Source: Mucilaginibacter sp. OK283
Lineage (GTDB): Bacteria; Bacteroidota; Bacteroidia; Sphingobacteriales; Sphingobacteriaceae
DNA: 64,000 nt
Assembly: GCF_900110415.1 (NCBI RefSeq)
Contig: NZ_FODR01000006.1
Span: forward strand, 1-64,000
Direction: 5' to 3'
The notes below the pieces were generated by a model that did no database searches, was not told the DNA's origin, and saw only the letters and a list, made by a program, of their open reading frames with translations. Made by a program: the position numbers and the translations under genes. Below, in pieces: positions 7,463 to 15,303 of the stretch (positions within the stretch are counted from its first letter, which is position 1; each line of letters starts with the position of its first letter).

Positions 7463-8107
7463 ATGAAGATAAAAGTTTGCGGTTTAAAAGATCCCGAAAA
7501 TATTGAAGCGGTAGCCGCATTAAAACCCGACTACCTGGGCTTTATTTGCTACGGGCTTTCGCCCCGATATATCGGTCAATTATCTGCAGAAAGTTTAAAA
7601 AAAATACAAAAAAACATCAAAAAAACAGCCGTTTTTGTGAATGAAAGTGCAGAAATAATCGATTCTTTGATAGATGCGTACGGTTTTGATGTAATACAAC
7701 TGCACGGCGACGAATCGCCGGAATTTAGTCACAGTTTTCGGGACAGGGTTACCGTGTTTAAAGCTTTTGGGTTGGACGGAAATTTCGATTTCGGCCAGCT
7801 CGATAATTACATAAACAAAGTAGACTATTTCCTGTTCGATACAAAAACTGCTGCCTATGGTGGCTCGGGTAAAACTTTTGACTGGGGGATGCTGGATAAT
7901 TATAAACTGGAAGTCCCCTTCTTTTTATCGGGTGGAATAAGCCTGGATAACCTGGAAGAAATTAAAAAGATTAATCACCCGCAATTTTACGGGGTTGATT
8001 TAAATAGCCGTTTTGAAATGGCGCCCGGTGTTAAAGACACCGGTAAACTAAAACAAGCATTTGATATCATCAACAATCAAACTATTACAGATGAAATACG
8101 GAGTTAA
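7463..8107 (+). CDS. trpF: Phosphoribosylanthranilate isomerase
   Basis: This 214-residue TIM-barrel enzyme isomerises N-(5'-phosphoribosyl)anthranilate to the carboxyphenylamino-deoxyribulose phosphate. It starts MKIKVCGLKDPENI with the catalytic Cys at residue 5. VIQLHGDESPEF follows near 87-98, and the catalytic Asp sits in YFLFDTK near 131. The phosphate-binding loops are AYGGSGKTFDW and FFLSGGISLDN. The family is usually 200-220 residues. It is not fused to trpC, and no TrpC domain exists in the window. trpB starts inside its last codons (17-bp overlap), which supports translational coupling. Confidence 0.95.
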   Translation: MKIKVCGLKDPENIEAVAALKPDYLGFICYGLSPRYIGQLSAESLKKIQKNIKKTAVFVNESAEIIDSLIDAYGFDVIQLHGDESPEFSHSFRDRVTVFKAFGLDGNFDFGQLDNYINKVDYFLFDTKTAAYGGSGKTFDWGMLDNYKLEVPFFLSGGISLDNLEEIKKINHPQFYGVDLNSRFEMAPGVKDTGKLKQAFDIINNQTITDEIRS

Positions 8108-9272
8108 CGAGCAAGGTTATTATGGCGATTTTGGCGGCGCCTACATCCCCGAAATGCTTTATCCAAATGTTGAGGAGTTAAGGCTTCAATATATCAACAT
8201 TATTAATGATCCCGGTTTTAAAGCCGAATTTGACGACCTTCTGAAAAACTATGTGGGCAGGCCTTCGCCGCTATATCATGCCAAAAGATATTCGGAAAGG
8301 TATGGGGCCAACATATTTTTTAAACGCGAGGACCTGAACCACACCGGATCGCACAAGATCAACAATGCTATCGGGCAAATTCTGCTGGCTAAGCGCTTAG
8401 GGAAAAAACGTATTATTGCCGAAACCGGCGCCGGGCAGCATGGTGTTGCCACAGCTACTGTTTGTGCCCTGATGGGTATTGAATGCGTGGTTTACATGGG
8501 CGCAGTTGATATGGAACGCCAGGCTCCCAATGTATCGCGTATGAAGATGCTGGGCGCTACGGTAAGGCCAGCTACATCGGGCAGTAAAACCCTGAAGGAT
8601 GCTACCAACGAGGCCCTGCGCGATTGGATAGGCAACCCCGTTGATACCCATTACATCATCGGATCGGTGGTTGGTCCGTATCCTTTTCCGGATATGGTTG
8701 CCCGCTTTCAATCCGTGATATCCGAAGAAACTAAAAAACAGTTATTGGAGCAAACAGACAACGAGTTACCTCAATACGTAATGGCTTGTGTAGGTGGCGG
8801 CAGTAATGCCATGGGCATGTTTTACCATTTTTTGGACGACGAAGATGTGAAACTGGTTGCCGTTGAAGCGGCAGGTAAAGGTGTCGACAGCGGCCACTCG
8901 GCAGCAACCACCTTTTTGGGGCAGGAGGGTGTACTGCATGGCAGTCGTACCATTCTGATGCAAACACCGGACGGGCAGGTGGTGGAGCCATACTCCATAT
9001 CGGCTGGGCTGGATTACCCGGGTATTGGTCCGCAGCATGCGCATTTGTACAAAATAAACCGCGCCCAGTACACCAGCATTACCGATGATGAGGCCTTACA
9101 GGCAGGATTATTATGCTCGCAAATGGAAGGCATTATCCCGGCCATTGAAACAGCCCACGCACTGGCACAACTGGAAAAGATGACATTTAATGCCGATGAT
9201 AACGTTGTTATCTGTATCTCGGGCCGGGGTGATAAGGATTTGGATACTTATATTAAATATTTCGGGTATTAA
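8091..9272 (+). CDS. trpB: Tryptophan synthase beta chain
   Basis: This 393-residue PLP enzyme condenses indole with L-serine. The PLP lysine lies in REDLNHTGSHKINNA (about residue 87). The phosphate-binding GGGSNAMG lies near 232, and the allosteric loop AETGAGQHGVATATV near 110. The C-terminal SGRGDKD is the usual end motif. I chose the ATG at 8091 (MKYGVNEQGYYGDFGGAYIPE), which starts exactly at the conserved N-terminus. An in-frame ATG at 8061 would add ten residues from within trpF. It works as alpha2-beta2 with TrpA, which follows after an unusually repeat-filled gap. Confidence 0.96.
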   Translation: MKYGVNEQGYYGDFGGAYIPEMLYPNVEELRLQYINIINDPGFKAEFDDLLKNYVGRPSPLYHAKRYSERYGANIFFKREDLNHTGSHKINNAIGQILLAKRLGKKRIIAETGAGQHGVATATVCALMGIECVVYMGAVDMERQAPNVSRMKMLGATVRPATSGSKTLKDATNEALRDWIGNPVDTHYIIGSVVGPYPFPDMVARFQSVISEETKKQLLEQTDNELPQYVMACVGGGSNAMGMFYHFLDDEDVKLVAVEAAGKGVDSGHSAATTFLGQEGVLHGSRTILMQTPDGQVVEPYSISAGLDYPGIGPQHAHLYKINRAQYTSITDDEALQAGLLCSQMEGIIPAIETAHALAQLEKMTFNADDNVVICISGRGDKDLDTYIKYFGY

Positions 9273-9274
9273 TT

Positions 9275-9347
9275 AGTCGATGGTCCATGCTCGATAGTCC
9301 ATGGAGGGAAATAAAATAAACAAAACCATGGTCTATGGACTATGGAC
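9275..9347. repeat. Heptamer inverted array (GTCCATG/GTCCATA family) inside the trp operon
   Basis: Left arm 9275-9307 is a run of GTCGATG, GTCCATG, CTCGATA and GTCCATG. Right arm 9325-9347 is the inverted copy (CCATGGTCTATGGACTATGG). It fills the trpB-trpA gap and places an in-frame ATG (9342) ahead of the real trpA start. As RNA it would be a strong hairpin within the operon. Confidence 0.82.
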
Positions 9348-9359
9348 AAACAAAATACA

Positions 9360-10130
9360 ATGAACCGCTTAAACAAGCTTTTCGCTACCAAAAAAGATAA
9401 TTTGTTATCTATATACTTTACTGCGGGTTATCCTGCCTTAAACACCACCGTTGATATTGCCGAAGCTTTGGAAAAAGCCGGCGCCGATTTCCTGGAAATT
9501 GGTTTCCCATATTCAGATCCCGTGGCCGATGGCCCGACAATTCAGCACAGCTCTGAACAGGCTTTAGAAAACGGGATGACCCTTAACCAACTGTTTGAAG
9601 AATTGGGCGAACTACGCAAGCGCGTTACTATCCCCATTTTATTGATGGGCTATTTTAACCCTATAGTACAATACGGTATCGAACGTTTTTGCAAAAAAGC
9701 AGTTGAATTGGGCGTTGATGGCGTAATAGTGCCCGATTTGCCCATGTATGAGTATGAAGCTAAATACGCCAATTATTTTACAGATAACAACCTGAGCAAT
9801 ATTTTCCTGGTTACTCCGCAAACATCCGAAGACCGCATTCGTAAAATTGACGAACTGAGCAACAGCTTTATATACCTGCTTTCATCATCTTCCATCACTG
9901 GCGGCAGCCTGCAGCTAACCAACAGCATTGAAGATTATTACAAGCGCATTAAAGCCATGGAACTTAAAAACCCAACTATCATTGGTTTCGGTATATCGGA
10001 CAACAATACTTTTAAACAGGCATGTGCTTATGCAAACGGTGCTATTGTAGGCAGTAAGTTTGTAAAGTTGCTGGCCGAAGAGGATTATATGGGGAAGATA
10101 CCGGGGTTTATTAAGGGGATAAGGCCGTAA
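9360..10130 (+). CDS. trpA: Tryptophan synthase alpha chain
   Basis: This 256-residue TIM-barrel enzyme cleaves indole-3-glycerol phosphate and channels indole to TrpB. The catalytic Glu lies in DFLEIGFPYSDPVADGPTIQ, which also carries the catalytic Asp. The phosphate-binding part includes SSSSITGG near residue 180 and GFGISDNNTF near 210. I chose the ATG at 9360, since MNRLNKLFATKKDN matches the family N-terminus. The in-frame ATG at 9342 lies within the heptamer repeat arm and adds six residues of repeat origin. It is the last gene of trpDFBA, followed by a long palindrome that may terminate the operon. Confidence 0.94.
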   Translation: MNRLNKLFATKKDNLLSIYFTAGYPALNTTVDIAEALEKAGADFLEIGFPYSDPVADGPTIQHSSEQALENGMTLNQLFEELGELRKRVTIPILLMGYFNPIVQYGIERFCKKAVELGVDGVIVPDLPMYEYEAKYANYFTDNNLSNIFLVTPQTSEDRIRKIDELSNSFIYLLSSSSITGGSLQLTNSIEDYYKRIKAMELKNPTIIGFGISDNNTFKQACAYANGAIVGSKFVKLLAEEDYMGKIPGFIKGIRP

Positions 10131-10147
10131 GGGACAACACACTTTTT

Positions 10148-10320
10148 AGTCGTCATTGCGAGTGATCACCATGTAAAACCTGAAAAAATCGTTATGACGC
10201 GCAACGGATGGGTTAAACGAGTATTCTAAACTACCGTCATTGCGAGGTACGAAGCAATCCCTAACAATCTGGGACTTAGCATGTAGAGGATTGCTTCGTA
10301 CCTCGCAATGACGGTGGTTT
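10148..10320. repeat. CGTCATTGCGAGG palindromic element
   Basis: The 28-nt sequence at 10233-10260 (beginning ACCGTCATTGCGAGGTACGA) is repeated as an exact reverse complement at 10288-10315, with a 27-nt loop. A partial copy (CGTCATTGCGAG) lies at 10151-10162. This sequence type is a common intergenic repeat in Bacteroidota and some other phyla. It sits between convergent trpA and the YciO-type gene and could end both transcripts. Confidence 0.9.
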
Positions 10321-10374
10321 AGGGTATGTTACCGGCAACGACGTAAAATATCTTTATGTCGGGTGACAGCGCAC

Positions 10375-10995
10375 CTACAAATACATTTCCAAATCCCCCT
10401 TACCCTCACGAATTACCTCAAACTCGCCATTGGTACAATCGACAACGGTCGAGGCTATGTTATCACCATACCCGCCATCAATCACTATATCAACAAGGTC
10501 TTCGTATTTTTCGTGGATCAGTTCCGGGTCGGTAGAGTATTCGATGATATCGTCGTCGTCGCGGATAGAGGTGGATAGGATGGGGTTGCCTAATACACGT
10601 ACAATTTCGCGGGCAATATCGTTGTCAGGAACACGGATACCAACCGTTTTTTTGTTGCTGCTTAATAGCTTGGGCACCTTATGGCTGGCGTTAAATATAA
10701 AGGTAAACGGGCCTGGCAATGCTTTTTTAAGAACACGGAATGTTGTGTTATCTATCGGTTTAATATAATCAGATATGTGGCTTAGATCATAGCAGATAAA
10801 TGAAAAATTAGCCTTCTCGGGTTTAATATTCCTGATTTTGCAGATGGCTTCGATAGCTTTATGGTTAGTGATATCGCAACCAAGCCCGTAAATGGTATCT
10901 GTAGGATAAATGATCAATCCGCCTTTGCGCAGCACTTCAACAACCTGCTCTATCGCTTTAGGGTTCGGGTTTTCGGGATATATTTTAATGAGCAT
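10375..10995 (-). CDS. YciO/Sua5/YrdC family protein (threonylcarbamoyl-AMP synthase-like)
   Basis: This 206-residue YrdC-fold protein begins MLIKIYPENPNPKAIEQVVE, followed by the nucleotide/PPi motif GGLIIYPTDTIYGLGCD (residues 25-41). The segment IKPEKANFSFICYDLSHIS and the later LPGPFTFI, VGIRVPDN and LSTSIRDDDD resemble the YciO branch more than the TsaC/Sua5 enzymes of t6A synthesis. So I call the family and not tsaC. A role in RNA modification or binding is likely but unproven. The end (IREGKGDLEMYL) matches YciO length. It is convergent with trpA. Confidence 0.85.
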   Translation of the reverse strand: MLIKIYPENPNPKAIEQVVEVLRKGGLIIYPTDTIYGLGCDITNHKAIEAICKIRNIKPEKANFSFICYDLSHISDYIKPIDNTTFRVLKKALPGPFTFIFNASHKVPKLLSSNKKTVGIRVPDNDIAREIVRVLGNPILSTSIRDDDDIIEYSTDPELIHEKYEDLVDIVIDGGYGDNIASTVVDCTNGEFEVIREGKGDLEMYL

Positions 10996-11352
10996 ATTTA
11001 ATAGACAAATATACGCTGAAGTAGTTTAAAAAATGTATGGTTATATAAACAACGAACGTAAATGTGTTACCGTCCGAAGTTATATAAATCGAACAGTGTG
11101 ATTTAATTGCAAGTGTGTGTACTGGTACGGCATGAAACGCCCTGAAACACCCTGGTACTGGGTGGTACACTACCAATGGTTAATGTTTTTAACCCGGGGT
11201 AAATTTCGGATTTAGCCGAAGTATTGCTTAGTTAGTGACGCAAAGGGCGACTTATGATCAAAAAGGATTGTTTGTTAAACCCATAAATCTGCCACCCTGC
11301 AGGCAGCCACTCAAGGCGCTAATGGGGATTTGAGGGTACTCAAATTCTACCA
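10996..11352. other. Intergenic region without recognised gene
   Basis: About 360 bp lie between the YciO-type gene start and the hybrid kinase stop, both on the minus strand. It holds a small hairpin (CTGCC at 11290-11294 with GGCAG at 11303-11307). I see no convincing gene, tRNA or terminator. The YciO promoter should lie here. Confidence 0.5.
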
Positions 11353-13533
11353 TCAATGCAAGTTTCCCGCTTGCGGTTTCAATACCTTAACCAGTTTGCC
11401 TACCAGTTGTGTATCTACAACAGATTTTTCAATAATATCAACAAAACCCATCTTTAAATACATTTCCGCATCTGCCGTCGATCCGCCTATAGCAATTACA
11501 GGTAACTTATTGCTGGAGGTGGTTGATTTTTTTATAGCCGTCAACAATTCGGCAATAGCTGTTTCGGGTGCAGGCACGGCTGTAAGCACAACGTTTACAT
11601 CGTTTTTGCCAATTATCTCTGATGCTTGTTTTGCGTTGCCTGCCTGTAAAAAATTAACATTCCACCGGGCCAGTATCATTTTTAACGACATCAAGTCAAG
11701 CTCATTGTCGTCAACTGCCAAAATGGTAATACCATTCAATAACAACGCAGGGTCAAGTGTGTCGGGTTTAACAACAGCCGTGGTATTGCTTTTTTCATAC
11801 GGAATGGTAAAACTAAACGTAGTGCCTGCTCCGGGTTTGCTATCTACGGTAATATGCCCGTCCTGCAGCTTTACCAGTTGTTTGCAAATAAACAGGCCCA
11901 GGCCGGTACCCGCCTTTCCGTTTGATGAACTGGTTTGATAGTATTTTGAAAACAAATTGGACTGCTGATCCGGGCTAATCCCATCCCCGGTGTCCCTGAC
12001 ATCAACAATCAGCTTATTTTCCGGGCCAACTAATTCGGCCATTACCCTGATGCCGCCTTCTTTTGTGAATTTAATGGCATTGCTTAGCAGGTTAACCATA
12101 ATTTGTTTAAGCCTAAGGCTATCACCCAATAAAATCGCGTTTTTGTCGCCTTTAAAATGGTAATCTAACGTTAACCCCTTTTTAGTTGCGCCAAACTCCA
12201 TGCTTTCTACAACAGTTTTTAATGCATCATCGGGATTAAAAGGTTCGGTACTAATTTTAAATTCGCTGTTTTCCATTTTTGCGGCATCCAGCGTATCGTT
12301 AAGGGTACGCAGCAGCATATCCGAAGAGTGATTGATAGAATCGAGCATGTCGGCCTGTTTTTTAGCCAGGTTGGTTTTACCAAAAATGTAAAGGAAACCC
12401 CTGATGGCGGTAAGCGGGTTACGTACCTCGTGGCTCATATGCAAAAGCAGATCCATCTTTTGTTGGGCAATGGTAACCGATTGTTCAATCTCTTTATGTA
12501 GCAGCAGTTCGGCCCGGTTAAGCTGTATGATGAATATAATGAGCAGGGTGGCAAACACCAGCACCAGGAATAAAGCAATAAGTGAGAAGTTATTTAACAA
12601 CCCTGTAGTTTCCTGGTAGTTTTTAAACGACATATCCCTGAATTCGTTGGTCACGTTGTAATTTATCTCCTTCATATCGTTAATAATGCGTTCCAGTTCA
12701 TTACTGATATGTGAGTTCAGGCCAATCAGCTCGCGCTGCATCGTTATTAACTTTAGGTTTTGTTGCTGCAATTGTTTCAGGCTGTTGGCGTAAGCTTTCT
12801 GATCCTTAGTTAACAACTTTTGTGTGGATGCATTAACCTCCTTTAAATTGTTGCGATGGTTAATCTCTATTGCTGATATCGCCCTGTCGTCTTTATCGTT
12901 AATGGCATCTTTAATTCGTTTAAAAAGCCCTCTTTTTACTACCGGTGTGGTGTTTTTAACAGTATCTGTACTGGTTTTAAATGATTTATTTGCATTGCGC
13001 GAAAGTTCCTGAGCGTATTTACCAGCTTCGTTATTAAAAGCAGCATAGGCGGTAAGCAGCGAATCAAAATTGTGTTTAAGCCCGAAGAGCTGGTTAGATA
13101 GGGCTAGCTTTTTTTGATACCACGACTTTATTTTATTGCTTTGGATAATGTTAAGGTTGCTTGTATCGGCATCTGCTTTAAGCAAAGTATCCAGCTCGTT
13201 AAATGCCGATGTTAGCTTTGTTTTATAATCGTCGCTATTTTTACTGTTAGTATTGAGTAAGGATGCCTGGAAATCATCTTCGGCCTGGTGCAGTAATAAC
13301 AATATATGTTCGGGATGGTGATTGCCCTGGCCCATATTGTTGGCCAGTTTAGAAATATTCTCTAATTTTTTAGTGATAGACCTGCGAACGATAAGCGCTG
13401 TTACAGAAAAAATGATGGCGAAGGCAAGGAACGCAAAAAGAATTTTTCGGGCTAAAGTTTTGGTATACGTTGTCGGCATAAAATCGCGTTTGGCACAAAA
13501 TACATGGTATAGTTTGGCGGGCAAAATTATCAA
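11353..13533 (-). CDS. Hybrid histidine kinase with degenerate receiver domain
   Basis: This 726-residue inner-membrane sensor has TM1 at about residues 28-48. A largely helical periplasmic region (50-310, with coiled-coil-like LKQLQQQNLKLITMQRELI) follows, then TM2 at about 313-337. The HisKA domain has its His in LLLHMSHEVRNPLTAIRG. The HATPase_c domain has N-box NLLSNAIKF, VRDTGDGIS and GTGLGLFIC. A C-terminal receiver fills about residues 604-720. The receiver keeps the acidic pair D608-D609 and Lys703, but the phosphoacceptor position is Ala652 (VVLTAVPAPE) and the switch Thr/Ser is replaced (IAIGGST). It therefore cannot be phosphorylated in the usual way and may act as a binding or regulatory module. 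An alternative start is Met19. No cognate regulator is adjacent. Confidence 0.88.
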   Translation of the reverse strand: MIILPAKLYHVFCAKRDFMPTTYTKTLARKILFAFLAFAIIFSVTALIVRRSITKKLENISKLANNMGQGNHHPEHILLLLHQAEDDFQASLLNTNSKNSDDYKTKLTSAFNELDTLLKADADTSNLNIIQSNKIKSWYQKKLALSNQLFGLKHNFDSLLTAYAAFNNEAGKYAQELSRNANKSFKTSTDTVKNTTPVVKRGLFKRIKDAINDKDDRAISAIEINHRNNLKEVNASTQKLLTKDQKAYANSLKQLQQQNLKLITMQRELIGLNSHISNELERIINDMKEINYNVTNEFRDMSFKNYQETTGLLNNFSLIALFLVLVFATLLIIFIIQLNRAELLLHKEIEQSVTIAQQKMDLLLHMSHEVRNPLTAIRGFLYIFGKTNLAKKQADMLDSINHSSDMLLRTLNDTLDAAKMENSEFKISTEPFNPDDALKTVVESMEFGATKKGLTLDYHFKGDKNAILLGDSLRLKQIMVNLLSNAIKFTKEGGIRVMAELVGPENKLIVDVRDTGDGISPDQQSNLFSKYYQTSSSNGKAGTGLGLFICKQLVKLQDGHITVDSKPGAGTTFSFTIPYEKSNTTAVVKPDTLDPALLLNGITILAVDDNELDLMSLKMILARWNVNFLQAGNAKQASEIIGKNDVNVVLTAVPAPETAIAELLTAIKKSTTSSNKLPVIAIGGSTADAEMYLKMGFVDIIEKSVVDTQLVGKLVKVLKPQAGNLH

Positions 13534-13678
13534 AAATTAAGCGCATTTAATTGATGATGTTGTTAATGACCAGGAAGCATTTAATGACGTGTTTATTTTT
13601 TAACTGTGAGCGGGCGTGTAATGAAGAGTTTGTCGAAGGGGGGTGTGGAGAGGCCTTCGCCCGCAATGCTTCGATAGG

Positions 13679-13712
13679 CTACCTATGATGTGTTTCTACC
13701 TATGATGTGTTT
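13679..13712. repeat. 17-bp tandem duplication
   Basis: CTACCTATGATGTGTTT occurs twice head to tail at 13679-13695 and 13696-13712. It follows a GC-rich stretch with inverted GAAGG/CCTTC parts (13625-13680). It lies in the 440-bp gap upstream of the hybrid kinase and has no evident function. Confidence 0.8.
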
Positions 13713-13747
13713 GAGGTTGCAAAAATATTAGGTTTTGAACGCCGGTC

Positions 13748-13892
13748 ACGACTCACCCCGGCTACGCTACGCTGGCCGACCCTCCTGGTGCGCCGCAAAG
13801 AGGGTTGAGCAAATGAAAATAATATTTTAACCCCTCTATGCGACGCAGTCGGAGAGGGGCAGACTGGCGTAGCCTCGTCGGGGTGAGTCGTA
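13748..13892. repeat. GACTCACCC palindromic element, copy 1
   Basis: The ends ACGACTCACCCCG and CGGGGTGAGTCGT are inverted repeats. Inside are paired ACCCTC..GCAAAGAGGGT and CCCCTCT..GGAGAGGGG stems. Related copies are at 24367 and 27741. There is no transposase gene. It fills most of the 13534-13975 gap. A 66-codon minus-strand frame through it is not a gene. Confidence 0.8.
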
Positions 13893-13975
13893 GCTGCCAT
13901 GCGATATTCGTCAGTCTCCTCCCGAATTTAGCCGAATTGTATAACTTATAACGTCGCCCGCAACATAATTTAACG

Positions 13976-14329
13976 CTACTTCCTTTTCAGTGTAGTATGC
14001 ACTTTAACCCCATTAGCCGCAATGTCCACGCCGATAGAATCGCCATAAAATTTGCCGCTGTGTGGTATTTCGATATCGCCAAGGGTAACCGTGAATGTGA
14101 ATTTATCTCCGCTAATTTTACCGTCGTCAACGGGTAGTTCGCCTTTAGGGGTTTGTACGGTGCCGGTTAGTTTATCACCATCAATTTTAAAATGATAGGT
14201 TAAGGGATATTGGTCGCCATTCTCCATGGTTAAAATTCCGCCCCAGCTTCCGCTAAAATCGGCAATGGCAGCTAAACAGGCTAAAAAGCAGCAGCACAGC
14301 AATACAGTTGTTAAGAATTTTCTTTTCAT
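13976..14329 (-). CDS. Small secreted beta-rich protein of unknown function
   Basis: This 117-residue protein has a signal peptide (residues 1-22, MKRKFLTTVLLCCCFLACLA). The mature part begins with FSGSWGGIL and continues as alternating short strands with GDKLTGTVQTPKGELPVDDGKISGDKFTFTV. That pattern (substance-binding turns GxLxGxV, GxISGDxFxF) is lipocalin-like and is seen in many secreted Bacteroidota domains. A lipoprotein cysteine is possible in the leader (several Cys near the cleavage zone). No enzyme motif is visible. It is a single gene, not obviously in an operon; the nearest minus-strand neighbour upstream starts about 690 bp away. Confidence 0.7.
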   Translation of the reverse strand: MKRKFLTTVLLCCCFLACLAAIADFSGSWGGILTMENGDQYPLTYHFKIDGDKLTGTVQTPKGELPVDDGKISGDKFTFTVTLGDIEIPHSGKFYGDSIGVDIAANGVKVHTTLKRK

Positions 14330-14444
14330 AACGTGTTGTTTTTCTGTAGCTAAAAGTACTGTTGCTATTAAAATTTATCATAAACAATAGGTTAAGTTTT
14401 AATGTATATGGAGAGGGGGGGCGCAAGGTTAACATTCAAATGTA

Positions 14445-14464
14445 GAGACGCATAATTGCGTCTC
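14445..14464. repeat. Short perfect hairpin GAGACGCA/TGCGTCTC
   Basis: An 8-bp perfect inverted repeat with loop TAAT lies in the 250-bp gap between two small secreted-protein genes. It has no T-run, so it is more likely an interspersed repeat than a terminator. Confidence 0.6.
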
Positions 14465-14579
14465 CCACATGCAAATCGGTATTGCAAATCTTGAATGCCC
14501 TGTAATAGAGGTAATATTTATCGCTGAAAAATAAACGTAAGGCAGATTCCATCCGCCTCACGCAAAAAAATAAATAAGC

Positions 14580-15014
14580 CTACTCAAATTTATCTGCTAT
14601 TACAAAGATTTTCATTCCCGGCTTTTCCTCGGCTTCAAACGTAAGCGTAACTTTGCCTGCTACGCCGGTGATAGTTATGGTTGCTGTTCTGTCATGACCA
14701 TTGTCATCACTGAGTTTCGCTTTTATAACCGTTTTGCCGTCTTTAAAAGGCGTTTTCCAGTCGCAGGTTTTTGAACTGATTGGGCCCGACATCTTGTGAT
14801 CGTCGCCACCGGGAACAATGGTTACATCTGTTTTAGTAATGGTAATAACCGTGTTTTCATCCCTGCTGTCAGTGTTGCCCTGGTCATCAACCTTACTTGT
14901 TTTTGATGATGTTAAGGTTACGGTTTGGTCGCACTGCGCAAAAACTGTTGTGCTGCCGGCTACCAGCAAAAAGATGATAATAACCGCTTTTTTTAAATCG
15001 AATGCTGTTTTCAT
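14580..15014 (-). CDS. Secreted protein of unknown function
   Basis: This 144-residue protein has a clear signal peptide (KKAVIIIFLLVAGSTTVFAQ, cleavage after AQ near residue 27). The mature part holds two cysteines (CDQTVT and KTCDWKT) that could form a disulfide. It is otherwise rich in Thr, Ser, Asp and Lys with repeated beta-strand-like segments (TVITITKTDVTIV, TATITITGV, KVTLTFEAEE). I do not recognise a family. The start at 15014 gives a normal leader; a second Met is not needed. It is divergent from the GH127 gene, 289 bp away, in a gap with no evident repeat. Confidence 0.65.
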   Translation of the reverse strand: MKTAFDLKKAVIIIFLLVAGSTTVFAQCDQTVTLTSSKTSKVDDQGNTDSRDENTVITITKTDVTIVPGGDDHKMSGPISSKTCDWKTPFKDGKTVIKAKLSDDNGHDRTATITITGVAGKVTLTFEAEEKPGMKIFVIADKFE

Positions 15015-15303
15015 ATACTGATGATTAAGTTTAAAATAAAGGTAAGTGTTTTATATAGTATTATGTAATACAAAGTACTGTATAGAATATAAATAACTGA
15101 TTATAAATGATATAAATTATTGTTTCATTGATTTATCGCTTGAAGTCGATTTTACGGACGTGAGTTGTTGCTTATAGTATCAATATAGCAGCGGGTAATT
15201 TTCTGCTAATAACAGTTAAAATTAATTAGTGTGAAAACAACAATTAATGTACATTTGAAATGTAGTATCTTTATATTGTTATTGCCAATTATATTAACCC
15301 GTT

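Noticed and set aside
9342..9359. Earlier trpA start at 9342
   Set aside because: It lies in the heptamer repeat arm and adds six residues absent from the TrpA N-terminus; 9360 matches the family.
11236..11300. GACGCAAAG motif resembling part of a GEMM (c-di-GMP-I) riboswitch
   Set aside because: Only one short conserved block is present; the GCAAACC block and paired stems of the aptamer are not found, and no plus-strand gene follows.
13700..13900. 66-codon minus-strand open frame
   Set aside because: It runs through the GACTCACCC palindromic element, with repeat-derived sequence and no protein-like features.
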